Position numbers and translations under genes: made by a program. A stretch of DNA of 18,090 bases from Bacillota bacterium. GTDB taxonomy: Bacteria; Bacillota; Clostridia; Clostridiales; Clostridiaceae. This document shows, piece after piece, positions 7,215 through 15,533 of the stretch (position 1 is its first letter; every line of letters starts with the position of its first letter). The DNA lies in the NCBI GenBank assembly GCA_023451395.1, contig JAEXZL010000009.1, positions 1 to 18,090 on the forward strand, in the 5' to 3' direction. The notes below the pieces were generated by a model. The model was given only the letters and a program-made list of their open reading frames with translations, was not told the DNA's origin and did no database searches.

Positions 7215-7240
7215 AAAATCATTTTCTTTTATTATATTAT

Positions 7241-8263
7241 TTAAAGCTCTACTATTTGATTTGTTTTTCCAGATTGATATATGGCATTTATGAGCCTTTG
7301 AGTGATTAAACTATCATCTCCGGATACCTCAACAGGGTAATTATTTTCTATATTGTTATAAATACTTTTTATCTCAATATAGTGGTAATATCCCCAATAT
7401 TTCTTAATATTATTTCCATAATCAATTTTATCTTCTTCTAAAAGCGGTATACTTGTCCTTCTTCCATCTTCATATTGTATTATTCCTTCATCGCCTATTA
7501 TACTAGCTATTCCTTTTTCACAGTGAAAGGTTATGTCTATGGGTAAATCACAGGTGAAATAGTTCATTGTGTAAAAACTTACAGTAAAATCATCTTCGCA
7601 TTCTATAATACCTTCAGCTAAATCTTCTACCTCAATGCTTTTATGCCTTCTTCTAATAATACTTGCTTCTACTTTCAAGGGTCTCTTTCCAGTAATATAC
7701 CTAACTAGGTCTAAGGAGTGAATTGCTTGATCAATGATTACTCCTCCGCCTTCTTTTTCCCAGGTTCCCTTCCAATCACTTTTAGAATAATATTCATCGC
7801 TTCTGCTCCAGGTTACTATTACTCTTGCAGCCAAGGGTTTTCCTAAAGCACCTTTTAAAATTTCCCTTCGTAAAAACCTTACAGCTCTATTAAACCTATT
7901 TTGAAACATAACAGACAAAGTAACATTATTTTCTTTGCAGCTTTTAACCATTTCTTCTGCATCATCCTGGCTTATTGCCATAGGCTTTTCTGTAATAACA
8001 TGAATTCCAAGCTCTGCGGCAAATACTGTCATTTCATGATGGAGGTAGTGAGGTGTACATATGTGTACTACCTCTGGCCTCTCCTTTAATAACATTTCTT
8101 TATAATCTGTATAATAGTTACAATCATACTCCTTAGCAGTAGCTTCAGCTTTATCTTTTTTTATATCACACACTGCTACTAAATCTGATTCTTTTATCTT
8201 GCTTATAGAAACTAAGTGAAGAGGAGATATTCTTCCACAGCCTATTAACGCAGTTTTAAGCAT
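7241..8263 (-). CDS. Gfo/Idh/MocA-family oxidoreductase (third of three in the operon)
   Basis: This 340-residue NAD(P)-dependent dehydrogenase of the glucose-fructose oxidoreductase/inositol dehydrogenase superfamily has a Rossmann start ALIGCGRIS (residues 5-13). It carries the E92-K93-P94 cofactor/substrate motif and the GGGVIIDQAIHSLD segment, with D178 and catalytic H182. Such enzymes oxidise or reduce a sugar or cyclitol hydroxyl. I chose the ATG at 8263, which follows TTAGGAG by 9 nt, over a TTG at 8272 that directly abuts the ribosome binding site. It is the last gene of the operon, 16 nt after the previous stop and ahead of a strong terminator. It differs clearly from its two neighbours, so they are not recent duplicates. 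The substrate is not known. Confidence 0.9.
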   Translation of the reverse strand: MLKTALIGCGRISPLHLVSISKIKESDLVAVCDIKKDKAEATAKEYDCNYYTDYKEMLLKERPEVVHICTPHYLHHEMTVFAAELGIHVITEKPMAISQDDAEEMVKSCKENNVTLSVMFQNRFNRAVRFLRREILKGALGKPLAARVIVTWSRSDEYYSKSDWKGTWEKEGGGVIIDQAIHSLDLVRYITGKRPLKVEASIIRRRHKSIEVEDLAEGIIECEDDFTVSFYTMNYFTCDLPIDITFHCEKGIASIIGDEGIIQYEDGRRTSIPLLEEDKIDYGNNIKKYWGYYHYIEIKSIYNNIENNYPVEVSGDDSLITQRLINAIYQSGKTNQIVEL

Positions 8264-8279
8264 GAGTATCAACTCCTAA

Positions 8280-9272
8280 TTAAATATGGTTAATTACTTC
8301 CTTACGGTGACTTTCTCTTGATTTATAAGCAGCAACTGCAACCTCCATAGCCCTTGCTCCATCAAGTCCTGTAACCTTTGGCTCATCTTCTGTTTCTATA
8401 ACTCTAATAAACTCTCTTACAAGACCAGTGTCGCCATCACTACCCCATTCCACATCGTTAATATTATTATTTACGCTATCAAAAACTCTAATAGTTTGTT
8501 TAAAGGCTTCAACCTCTATAACTCCCTTAGTGCCTACTATTTCCATATATACTTCAGGCCAAATGGTATAATTTTTATGGTGAGCCCAGCTGCAATCAAT
8601 AGTACCAAAGACTCCATTTTCAAATTCTACAGTTACTATTCCGCAATCGTCTATTCCTTGATTGTGAATAAGCTCTCCACCTTCACAGTAAACAGCACTA
8701 TAGGTGCTGTTAGTAAACCATCTCATAAGATCAGCTATATGAACAGTGTGGTCCATAATAGCCCCTCCACCGGCAAGCTCCTTAGAAAGAAACCATCCAC
8801 TAGGTATCTTCCCATGATTTATTCCAGTAATGGATAATATCTCTCCTATTTCACCCCTATCTACTGCAGCTTTTGCACTTATCATTCCTTCACTGAACCT
8901 CATAGGAAACGCTGTCATAAGCTTAACATTATTTTTTTCTGCAGCTTCCAGCATAAGCTTAGCATCTTCATAATTTGTAGCAAAAGGCTTTTCAACTAAT
9001 ATGTGTTTACCAGCATTAGCTGCATCTACCGCAGTTGCTGCATGATATTTGTTGCTTGTACATATAACTACACCCTGTACATCTGTTTTTAATAAATCCT
9101 TATAGTCTTTAAAGTATTTTGTATTGAATCTAGATGCCATCTCTGTTCCTCTAAATTCATTATCATCAGCAATACCTACAAGCTCCACATTTTCCATCAT
9201 TACTAGGGAATTAGTATAACTTAAGGCATGCATGTGCTCAAAGCTAATAATTCCAACTTTAATTTTATCCAT
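8280..9272 (-). CDS. Gfo/Idh/MocA-family oxidoreductase with atypical nucleotide loop (second of three)
   Basis: The 330-residue protein has the two-domain Gfo/Idh/MocA layout. It shows E94-K95-P96 and GGGAIMDHTVHIADL with D174 and H178 at the usual active-site positions. The N-terminal Rossmann loop is unusual: it reads GIISFEHMHALSY, so the second and third glycines of the normal G-x-G-x-x-G/A are replaced by Ser and Glu, with two histidines following. That still allows a dinucleotide fold but may change cofactor preference. The ATG at 9272 has AGGAGG 9 nt upstream, and the gene lies 13 nt after the preceding oxidoreductase. The active-site residues suggest it remains an enzyme. Confidence 0.88.
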   Translation of the reverse strand: MDKIKVGIISFEHMHALSYTNSLVMMENVELVGIADDNEFRGTEMASRFNTKYFKDYKDLLKTDVQGVVICTSNKYHAATAVDAANAGKHILVEKPFATNYEDAKLMLEAAEKNNVKLMTAFPMRFSEGMISAKAAVDRGEIGEILSITGINHGKIPSGWFLSKELAGGGAIMDHTVHIADLMRWFTNSTYSAVYCEGGELIHNQGIDDCGIVTVEFENGVFGTIDCSWAHHKNYTIWPEVYMEIVGTKGVIEVEAFKQTIRVFDSVNNNINDVEWGSDGDTGLVREFIRVIETEDEPKVTGLDGARAMEVAVAAYKSRESHRKEVINHI

Positions 9273-9285
9273 TAATTTTTACCTC

Positions 9286-10269
9286 CTATAGCTCTACAGC
9301 TTCTCCTGTTTTTGAAGATTTAATTGCTGCTAATGAAACCTCAATAGCTTTTATAGCTTCTTCACCTGTTATTTTAGGTTCTCTATCCTCTATAATGGCA
9401 TTTATAAATTCTTGTATTTCAACAGTATAAGGCTCTTCACTATAATGCAAAGGAGATTCTAAAGCTATGTTATACATTCCTGAATTTGTATGTTTTTTCA
9501 CTGGTGAACTATTTCTACTGTCACTTTCTATTTGGCCTTTTGTGCCTATTATCTCAAAGGTGCTACCAAAAATTGCTCCATCAGGATATGCCCAACTTCC
9601 TTCAACATGTGCTACTGATCCATTCTTTAACTTTAAAGTAACAAGGCAGTGGTCCTGCTTCTCTACATTTCCATTTAAGCTTTTAGCATATACTCTTTCC
9701 ACATCTCCAAAGTTATTTATAATCCAATCAATGTCATGAATTATTAAATCTAATAATGGGCCCCCGCTAAGCTCATAATCTGCATACCAATTCTGCCAGC
9801 TCCAGCCTGGATATGCTCCATTTCTTGTAGTTCTAATGAGCTTAGGAGTGCCTATTTTTCCTTCTTTTATAGTCTTAACAGCACTTATATATGCTGGAAA
9901 AAATCTAACTACATGTCCCACAGAAAACTTCAAATTCTTTTCCTTTGCTTTCTTAACAATATCCTCTGCATCGTCAACATTTAAAGCTATAGGCTTTTCA
10001 CAGAAAACATGCTTTCCATGGTCCATTGCTTTTATAGCAAATTCTTTATGCATATAAGTAGGAATACAGATATCTACCATATCTATATCTTCTTTAAGCA
10101 TTTCTTCATAGCTTTCATAATATTTTGCTCCCAAAAGATCAGCAGCAGCTTTTCCCTTTTCTTCTCTTAAATCACACACTGCCACAACCTCTGCATTTTT
10201 AATATTTAAATAACCTTTTGCATGTGTGCTGCCCATGGTACCGCAGCCCACAATAGCTACTTTAATCAT
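9286..10269 (-). CDS. Gfo/Idh/MocA-family oxidoreductase (first of three)
   Basis: This 327-residue oxidoreductase has a canonical Rossmann motif VGCGTMGSTHA (residues 7-17). It carries the E91-K92-P93 motif and GGPLLDLIIHDIDW, with D174 and H178 in the catalytic region. A tryptophan-rich stretch, YPGWSWQNWYADYE (153-166), lies before the active-site segment and could line the sugar pocket. The ATG at 10269 follows AAGGAG by 8 nt and is preferred to a GTG at 10278 that touches the ribosome binding site. It is 20 nt after the PHP gene. It is most like myo-/scyllo-inositol dehydrogenase-type members in general form, but the substrate cannot be assigned. Confidence 0.9.
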   Translation of the reverse strand: MIKVAIVGCGTMGSTHAKGYLNIKNAEVVAVCDLREEKGKAAADLLGAKYYESYEEMLKEDIDMVDICIPTYMHKEFAIKAMDHGKHVFCEKPIALNVDDAEDIVKKAKEKNLKFSVGHVVRFFPAYISAVKTIKEGKIGTPKLIRTTRNGAYPGWSWQNWYADYELSGGPLLDLIIHDIDWIINNFGDVERVYAKSLNGNVEKQDHCLVTLKLKNGSVAHVEGSWAYPDGAIFGSTFEIIGTKGQIESDSRNSSPVKKHTNSGMYNIALESPLHYSEEPYTVEIQEFINAIIEDREPKITGEEAIKAIEVSLAAIKSSKTGEAVEL

Positions 10270-10289
10270 TAATTTCACTCCTTAGCATA

Positions 10290-11060
10290 TTAATTGTTTT
10301 TAATACTTAAAAGCTTACAGTTATATTTATTACACATTTCTTCAGCTCGACTATTTCTACCAATCCAATCTAAAATATGGGCATCACTGCCTATACTAAA
10401 AGTTACATTTTTCGAAGCCATTAATTTTATAGTTTCCTCCCTAGGAGTAGAGGTAGCTCCATGAAGCTCATAGGCCTTACCACTTTTTAATAATCTATCA
10501 GAAAGCTCCTTCAAGAAGTTTTCATCAAAATATTTTGAGGTTATTTTAAAGCTTATATTTTGTCTTTCTTCAAAAGTGGTAGTGCCTGGTATAAGAAGAG
10601 GATTAATAGGAAGATATCCTTCAGGATGCCCTTGAACATCACCCTTAGCCGAAGCCATGTTTAGAATTTTTTCTTTAAATGCTTCCCAGTATCCATCATT
10701 AAAATATTCACCCTTAATTAGTTTTCCTTCATATTCCACATAATGCATACTTGTAATTAGAATTTCTGAAGCATTATAAACTCTGTCGCTTATTCTCAAA
10801 TTTCCATTGAAATCCGTACAGGTTTCTATTCCACAAAGAACCTTTTGTTCTTTAATCTCCCCATAGTTCTTAACATTATTAAAGAAATCTAAAAGCTCAT
10901 TATCACTAATCTTTCTTATATTAGGTGAAGCATCATAATCATCAAAATGATCTGTTATTGCAATGCAATCTATCCCAAGCTCCTTAGCCCTATCAATCAC
11001 TTGCATATAAGTAGGTTGTCCATCAGAAAAGTTGGTATGAATATGTAAATCCATTTTCAT
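10290..11060 (-). CDS. PHP-domain metal-dependent phosphoesterase
   Basis: The 256-residue protein carries the full set of PHP metal ligands: D-L-H6-I-H8-T at the N-terminus, S-D13-G, I-T-D37-H38, G-I-E79, M-H106-Y, G-H145-P-E-G and G-S-D226-A-H228. PHP enzymes bind two or three metal ions and hydrolyse phosphomonoesters (histidinol phosphatase) or cyclic phosphates and phosphodiesters. It lacks polymerase domains and a signal peptide, so it acts in the cytosol on a small molecule. The ATG at 11060 is chosen, with AGAG 8 nt upstream; a GTG at 11069 and an ATG at 11054 are alternatives. It lies between the transport genes and three oxidoreductases, suggesting it removes phosphate from a pathway intermediate. 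Confidence 0.87.
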   Translation of the reverse strand: MKMDLHIHTNFSDGQPTYMQVIDRAKELGIDCIAITDHFDDYDASPNIRKISDNELLDFFNNVKNYGEIKEQKVLCGIETCTDFNGNLRISDRVYNASEILITSMHYVEYEGKLIKGEYFNDGYWEAFKEKILNMASAKGDVQGHPEGYLPINPLLIPGTTTFEERQNISFKITSKYFDENFLKELSDRLLKSGKAYELHGATSTPREETIKLMASKNVTFSIGSDAHILDWIGRNSRAEEMCNKYNCKLLSIKNN

Positions 11061-11119
11061 CTGTATCACTCTTTCCCTAGATATTCACTAAATAATATGA
11101 GTGTATATTATATATTAAA

Positions 11120-11135
11120 AGTTCTTTTTAGAACT
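11120..11135 (-). terminator. Small hairpin with U tail between transport and enzyme genes
   Basis: AGTTCT-AAAA-AGAACT followed by TTTTAATATATAA on the minus strand forms a short AT-rich terminator-like hairpin in the 97-base gap between the second permease gene and the PHP gene. The 6-bp stem is weak, so it is more likely a partial attenuator or processing site than a full stop. No promoter with a good -35 box was found in the gap. Confidence 0.45.
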
Positions 11136-11157
11136 AGATAGTTTCTGCTTTTATATG

Positions 11158-11982
11158 CTATTCCTTCATTCCTGAAAGTGATATTCCTGCTACGAAATAC
11201 TTTTGGAAAGCTATGTATATTAATAATACAGGTATAATAGCCAATGCTGCTGCGGCCATTTTTAAATTGTAAGCATCGTAGTACTGACTTGAAAATTTAG
11301 CAATAGCAAGAGGCAGAGTCCTAAGTCTATCATCGCTTACTACTAATAAAGGCCATTGGAAAGCATTCCAGCTAGCTATAAACTTATTAATGGTTATAAC
11401 TGCTATGAGGGGCTTTGTAAGAGGTAGAACTAAACTTCTAAATATTTTAAATTCACTTGCACCATCTACTCTCGCAGCCTCTATTAAAGCGGTGGGTATT
11501 CCCTCCATAAAGTTTCTTGCTAAAAATATACTAAAAGTATCCACTATACCTGGAAACACCAATCCAAAAAATGTATTTATCATTCCAGCTTTATGAGCCA
11601 TTATATATAGTGGTATTATAGTTGCAACCCAAGGAATCATAGTAGTTGCAAGTACGCACATAAATAAAAGCTTTTTCCCTCTAAAATTAAATTTTGCAAA
11701 GCCATACCCTGCCATTGTTACAATAATCATATTAAAAACAACCTGTAACACTGTAACTACTATGCTGTTTAAATAGTAAACTGAGAAATTTCCTCTATCA
11801 AAGAGCTCCTTAAAGTTATCCAAGGTAAATTCCTTTGGAAACAACTTGGGAGGTATCAAATAAAACTCGTCTATTCTTTTAAAGGAGGAAAATACCATCC
11901 AAACAAAAGGTAAAGCAACTATTATAGAAGCACCCACTAAAAGAAGCAGCAATAAACTCTTTTTTAAGCTAATCTTTTTCAT
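11158..11982 (-). CDS. Carbohydrate ABC transporter permease, MalG type
   Basis: This 274-residue integral membrane protein has about six helices and the EAA loop EAARVDGASEFKIFRSLVLPL (168-188) that docks onto the transporter ATPase. Its N-terminal cytoplasmic KK-rich tail, first helix and length fit the CUT1 sugar permeases of the MalG/UgpE kind. The ATG at 11982 has GGAGG 5 nt upstream, overlapping the stop region of the partner permease 10 nt away, so the two are co-translated. Substrate type (sugar, sugar phosphodiester or polyol) follows only from context. No ATPase gene follows. Confidence 0.92.
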   Translation of the reverse strand: MKKISLKKSLLLLLLVGASIIVALPFVWMVFSSFKRIDEFYLIPPKLFPKEFTLDNFKELFDRGNFSVYYLNSIVVTVLQVVFNMIIVTMAGYGFAKFNFRGKKLLFMCVLATTMIPWVATIIPLYIMAHKAGMINTFFGLVFPGIVDTFSIFLARNFMEGIPTALIEAARVDGASEFKIFRSLVLPLTKPLIAVITINKFIASWNAFQWPLLVVSDDRLRTLPLAIAKFSSQYYDAYNLKMAAAALAIIPVLLIYIAFQKYFVAGISLSGMKE

Positions 11983-11992
11983 ATTTCCCTCC

Positions 11993-12862
11993 TTATGATA
12001 AATCTAATTTTAAAACTCTATATTGGAATATTGTTATTATCAGAACTACAATAAACAATACAAAGGACATGGCACTGGCATAGCCCATTTCTGAACTCAT
12101 AAAGCCTTTATCATATATGTAATTGACTACAGTATTTGTACTGTTAAGCGGTCCTTTGAGCATGTATGTTTCCTGGAAGATCATAAACACCCCTATGATA
12201 CCTGTGATTAAAAGGTAAATATGTGCTGGCTTTAAAAGGGGCAGTATAATATATCTAAACTTTTGCCACGTAGTAGCTCCATCTATTGATGCAGCCTCTT
12301 TAACCTCTTCTGGCACACCCTGTAATCCTGCAAGGTATATAAGCATAGCTGCACCAGCATCCTTCCATACCTTAAATATTAGAACTGAACCAATTGCTGT
12401 ACTAGCATTGTTTATCCAGCCTATTCCTTTAAATCCGAAAAAGGATAATATAGAGTTAAAAAGTCCAAAGCTTGGTTGGTAAAACCAATCAAACAAGATT
12501 GCAGCTGCAATAGTGGAAGTAATTACAGGAGAATAAAATATTACTCTAAAAATTGTCATTCCCTTTAGCTTATTATTTAAAAGCATTGCAAGCATTAAAC
12601 CAAAAAACATGTTTAAAGGCACAAAAATAAAGAATTTACTCATTACTATTAAGGATCTTTTGAATTCTGGATCATGGAGCAATCTGCTATAATTTTCAAG
12701 CCCTACAAAACTCATATTAGAGCTTAGAGCTGACCAATTTGTAAAGCTTATAGGAAGAGCCATAATAGCTGGAATTATGGTTACTATCAAAAGATAAATA
12801 ATTGCCGGAGCAATAAACAAGTATGGAGCTATTTTTAATGAATTTGTTTTTTTATTTTTCAA
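11993..12862 (-). CDS. Carbohydrate ABC transporter permease, MalF/UgpA type
   Basis: The 289-residue membrane protein has the CUT1 permease pattern. The first helix (about 13-35) is followed by the FTNWSALSSNMSFVGLENYSRLL region, common in MalF/UgpA-type subunits, and the EAA loop is EAASIDGATTWQKFRYIILPLLKP (189-212). The start is TTG at 12862 with AAGGAAG 7 nt upstream. It is the first permease after the solute-binding protein, with a long hairpin in between that probably keeps its level below that of the binding protein. It would form the heterodimeric channel with the following permease. Confidence 0.92.
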   Translation of the reverse strand: MKNKKTNSLKIAPYLFIAPAIIYLLIVTIIPAIMALPISFTNWSALSSNMSFVGLENYSRLLHDPEFKRSLIVMSKFFIFVPLNMFFGLMLAMLLNNKLKGMTIFRVIFYSPVITSTIAAAILFDWFYQPSFGLFNSILSFFGFKGIGWINNASTAIGSVLIFKVWKDAGAAMLIYLAGLQGVPEEVKEAASIDGATTWQKFRYIILPLLKPAHIYLLITGIIGVFMIFQETYMLKGPLNSTNTVVNYIYDKGFMSSEMGYASAMSFVLFIVVLIITIFQYRVLKLDLS

Positions 12863-12882
12863 ATCAACACTTCCTTATAAAG

Positions 12883-12930
12883 AAGAGGCTGTCCTAAAAG
12901 TACATTAAGACTTTCTAGTTACAGCCTCTT
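12883..12930 (-). terminator. Intra-operon hairpin between binding-protein and permease genes
   Basis: AAGAGGCTGT (12883-12892) pairs with ACAGCCTCTT (12921-12930). Inside, CTAGAAAGT and ACTTTTAG extend the stem with a one-base bulge around an 8-base loop. On the minus strand it begins 24 bases after the binding-protein stop and has only a weak U tail (CTTCTTTATAAGG). A stable hairpin at this place often protects the upstream binding-protein mRNA or ends part of the transcripts. Confidence 0.75.
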
Positions 12931-12954
12931 TCAATATTATTTGATTTTTAAAGC

Positions 12955-14223
12955 TTATTTTAAATCTTTTGCAATTTCAGTATTAAGTTCATTCTGCAAT
13001 TCTTTTAATGTTTCTTGTACTGGTGCATCGGTTAAAATCAGCTTTTCAAAATATTGAGACCATATGCTGTTTAAAATACCCATTTGAAGATACCCAACCT
13101 TGGAATCCTCTAAAGATGATATTAATAGCTTTGTTTGTGGATCTGATGTTAAATCAGAATCATTAAGAAGCTCTTTTCTTGAAGGAAGTTCACCGGTTTG
13201 CTTGGTCCATTTCTTTTGTACTTCTTTACTAGTTAAAAATTCTATCCATTTTGTTGCTGCTTCAGAATTAGCATTTTTTGATGCAACATATGCCCATGAT
13301 GTTACTATAGTAGTGTTTTTACCTTCTTTTGAAGGAATTAATGCCATTCCCAGCTTAACATTTGGTGCTGTTTCCTTTAAGTTTCCAAGCATAGCAGGAT
13401 GTCCTAGCATAATAGCTACTTTACCTTGTCTGAAACCAGCCCAGTTTTTCATAAATTCAGTGTTATAAACTTTATCTTTTTTATAAGCATCTACCATGAA
13501 CTGTATAGCTTCCACGGACTTAACATCATCAGCAAAGACATACTTGCCATTTTCATCAACCATCTTGCCGCCATATTGAGTTATTATGGCTTGTACCTCA
13601 GGATTATATCCTTTTACTCCCCATCCAGACTGAGTCATTGTACCACCTTCAGCTTTTGTAAGCTTTTTAGCCCATTCACGAAGCTCATCCCAAGTCTTAG
13701 GTCCCTGCTCAGCATCTAAGTTTGCTTCTTTAACTAGGTCTTTATTCCAATATAAAACTATAGTTTGAGTGTCTGTAGGCAATCCATAATATTTATCCTC
13801 ATATTTAAGTCCATCTACAGTAGCAGGAGTAAATTCATCAGCTATCTTATCAGTTGGTAATATTTTTTCATCTAGAGGCTGAATGGCACCAGCCTTAACA
13901 AGTCTTGGTATCATACCGGATTCAACCTGCATAACATCTGGTGCTGCATTTGTAGCTAGAGTAGAAATAAGCTTAGTGGAATAGCTATCTTCAGGGATAA
14001 ATTCAAGCTTAACATCTATATCCTTATTTTTATCCATAAATTCTTTAGCTAAATCCTGCATCATTTTATCTCTTGCTTGACTGCTGTGCTGCCAGTATGT
14101 AATAGTGGTCTTCTTACCATCTCCTGAAGTATTTCCACCATCAGCCTTGTTACCACATCCAGCTAAAACTCCACCTATAAGTAATGTGGACAATACCAAA
14201 CTCATAATTTTTTTACCTTTCAT
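12955..14223 (-). CDS. Lipoprotein solute-binding protein of a CUT1-type sugar ABC transporter
   Basis: The 422-residue protein starts with a lipoprotein signal peptide (MKGKK, hydrophobic 8-20) ending in the lipobox L20-A-G-C23, so the mature protein is lipid-anchored at Cys23. A Gly/Ser/Lys linker follows, then the periplasmic-binding fold: TITYWQHSSQARDKM, then DVMQVESGMIPRLVKAGAIQPLD, then LYWNKDLVKEANLD with PKTWDELREWAKKL. These are the standard landmarks of extracellular solute-binding family 1. The ATG at 14223 has AAAGGAGGT 8 nt upstream, the strongest site in the operon, fitting high expression. It lies 75 nt after the regulator, with no clear separate promoter. The ligand is unknown; sugar or cyclitol derivative is inferred from the neighbours. 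Confidence 0.92.
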   Translation of the reverse strand: MKGKKIMSLVLSTLLIGGVLAGCGNKADGGNTSGDGKKTTITYWQHSSQARDKMMQDLAKEFMDKNKDIDVKLEFIPEDSYSTKLISTLATNAAPDVMQVESGMIPRLVKAGAIQPLDEKILPTDKIADEFTPATVDGLKYEDKYYGLPTDTQTIVLYWNKDLVKEANLDAEQGPKTWDELREWAKKLTKAEGGTMTQSGWGVKGYNPEVQAIITQYGGKMVDENGKYVFADDVKSVEAIQFMVDAYKKDKVYNTEFMKNWAGFRQGKVAIMLGHPAMLGNLKETAPNVKLGMALIPSKEGKNTTIVTSWAYVASKNANSEAATKWIEFLTSKEVQKKWTKQTGELPSRKELLNDSDLTSDPQTKLLISSLEDSKVGYLQMGILNSIWSQYFEKLILTDAPVQETLKELQNELNTEIAKDLK

Positions 14224-14298
14224 AAAAGGTACCTCCTTTATAATTTTTAATAGAGCTTTGATTTATTAATCTTGCCTTACTATTGTTAGAAATATATA

Positions 14299-15495
14299 TT
14301 AATTTATATCTATAAATTTATAGACTTCGTGGGTAAAAATCTCATGTGAAATTCCTAAGATAGCGGAATTATTCCCTAAGGATGAAAGCTTTACCTCTGT
14401 GGTACCAGAAAAGCTTTTCAAAGATTTTTCACTTAAGATTTCTTTTAATCTACTGCTGATTTCATCACCCCCTGCAGCAAAAGCTCCCCCTAAAATTACA
14501 AGCTGAGGATTAAATATATTTACTATATTGGACATTGCTGTTCCAAGCAATTCTATCTGCTCATTAATCACTATGCTGCAGGCAGGATCTTTTTCATTAT
14601 AAAGTCTTATCATATCTTCATATTTTAGATTGCTTATTTCAGTTACCTTACTTTCTATACCCTTATCAAGGATGTCACTTAGCCTCTTTTGAGCAGGGAC
14701 TTTAGAAATCATTGTTCCTAAACACCCTTTATTTCCACATCTGCATTTTTCACCATGAGGATCTACAGTTATGTGTCCTAGCTCAAAGCCTCCTTCTGGG
14801 AGCCTAAAAAGCTTACCATTATTTAGATAGGACATACCTACTCCATTATCTACAAGTATATAAACAACATCCCTGTATTTTTTATCAATTCCAAAGTAAT
14901 ATTCTCCAAGAAGCAATGCATCAGTATCCTTGTAAATATATACTTTTCTATCAAGAATACCCCTTATAGCCTTCTGAACATCGAACTTTTCTACATTAAG
15001 GGTTGCAGAAAAAATTATGCTGCAGTTTTTATAATCAATTAGTCCTGGAAAGCTGATTCCTATCCCCTGTATTAATGATGTATCATGTGTAAAGTTGTTT
15101 AGTGCATTATGCATAGCTGAAATTAGAAGGTCATCTAAGCTTTTTTCATTATATACTGGAGAAATAATCTCTTTTTTATAAATTATTTCCTTAGCTAAAT
15201 TAACAATTGTAACTAAAGCACCTTTAGGAGTAATAATTAAATTAATAGAAAATGCTGCAGAAGGCTTAAGTCCAAAAATAACCGGAGGTCTTCCTCCGCT
15301 AGATTCTCCTACCCTTATCTCATGTATCAGTCCAGCATCTTTTAAATCTGAGGTAATAGCCGATATTGTAGTTGGACTTAGATTAGTTTCCTCAGTTAAA
15401 TCAGCTCTAGATATCTCCTTATGCTTTCTGATTATTCTAAGTACAGTTTGTCTGTTTAGATATTTAATAGTATCTTTATCAGCTTTTTTATTCAA
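14299..15495 (-). CDS. ROK-family transcriptional regulator (NagC/XylR type)
   Basis: This 398-residue protein has an N-terminal winged helix (about residues 14-65, recognition segment SPTTISAITSDLKDAGL, wing GESSGGRPP) fused to a ROK sugar-kinase-like domain. The ROK part shows E238-L-G240-H241 and the zinc site C251-R-C253-G-N-K-G-C258. The residue usually Glu after GCL is Gly here (GCLG). The kinase-like DTDA (190-193) is present. Such proteins repress sugar-uptake and catabolic genes and release DNA on binding a sugar or sugar phosphate. The start is TTG at 15495, preceded by a GGGGGG tract 5 nt upstream. As the second gene of the operon it probably controls the promoter at 16876-16904, possibly through the palindrome there. 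Confidence 0.9.
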   Translation of the reverse strand: MNKKADKDTIKYLNRQTVLRIIRKHKEISRADLTEETNLSPTTISAITSDLKDAGLIHEIRVGESSGGRPPVIFGLKPSAAFSINLIITPKGALVTIVNLAKEIIYKKEIISPVYNEKSLDDLLISAMHNALNNFTHDTSLIQGIGISFPGLIDYKNCSIIFSATLNVEKFDVQKAIRGILDRKVYIYKDTDALLLGEYYFGIDKKYRDVVYILVDNGVGMSYLNNGKLFRLPEGGFELGHITVDPHGEKCRCGNKGCLGTMISKVPAQKRLSDILDKGIESKVTEISNLKYEDMIRLYNEKDPACSIVINEQIELLGTAMSNIVNIFNPQLVILGGAFAAGGDEISSRLKEILSEKSLKSFSGTTEVKLSSLGNNSAILGISHEIFTHEVYKFIDIN

Positions 15496-15533
15496 AATAA
15501 CCCCCCACTTTCTTTTGTCACTGAAATAAGTAA

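Noticed and set aside
8496..8837. Open plus-strand frame of 113 codons opposite the second oxidoreductase gene
   Set aside because: It lies wholly antisense to a well-supported enzyme gene, has no ribosome binding site and encodes no recognisable domain.
7241..10269. Three adjacent Gfo/Idh/MocA genes as a recent tandem duplication
   Set aside because: Their N-terminal loops, active-site surroundings and lengths differ clearly, so they are old paralogues with separate roles.
13100..13719. Two overlapping plus-strand open frames opposite the solute-binding protein gene
   Set aside because: They are antisense shadows of a clear lipoprotein gene with typical codon-mirror composition and no start signals.
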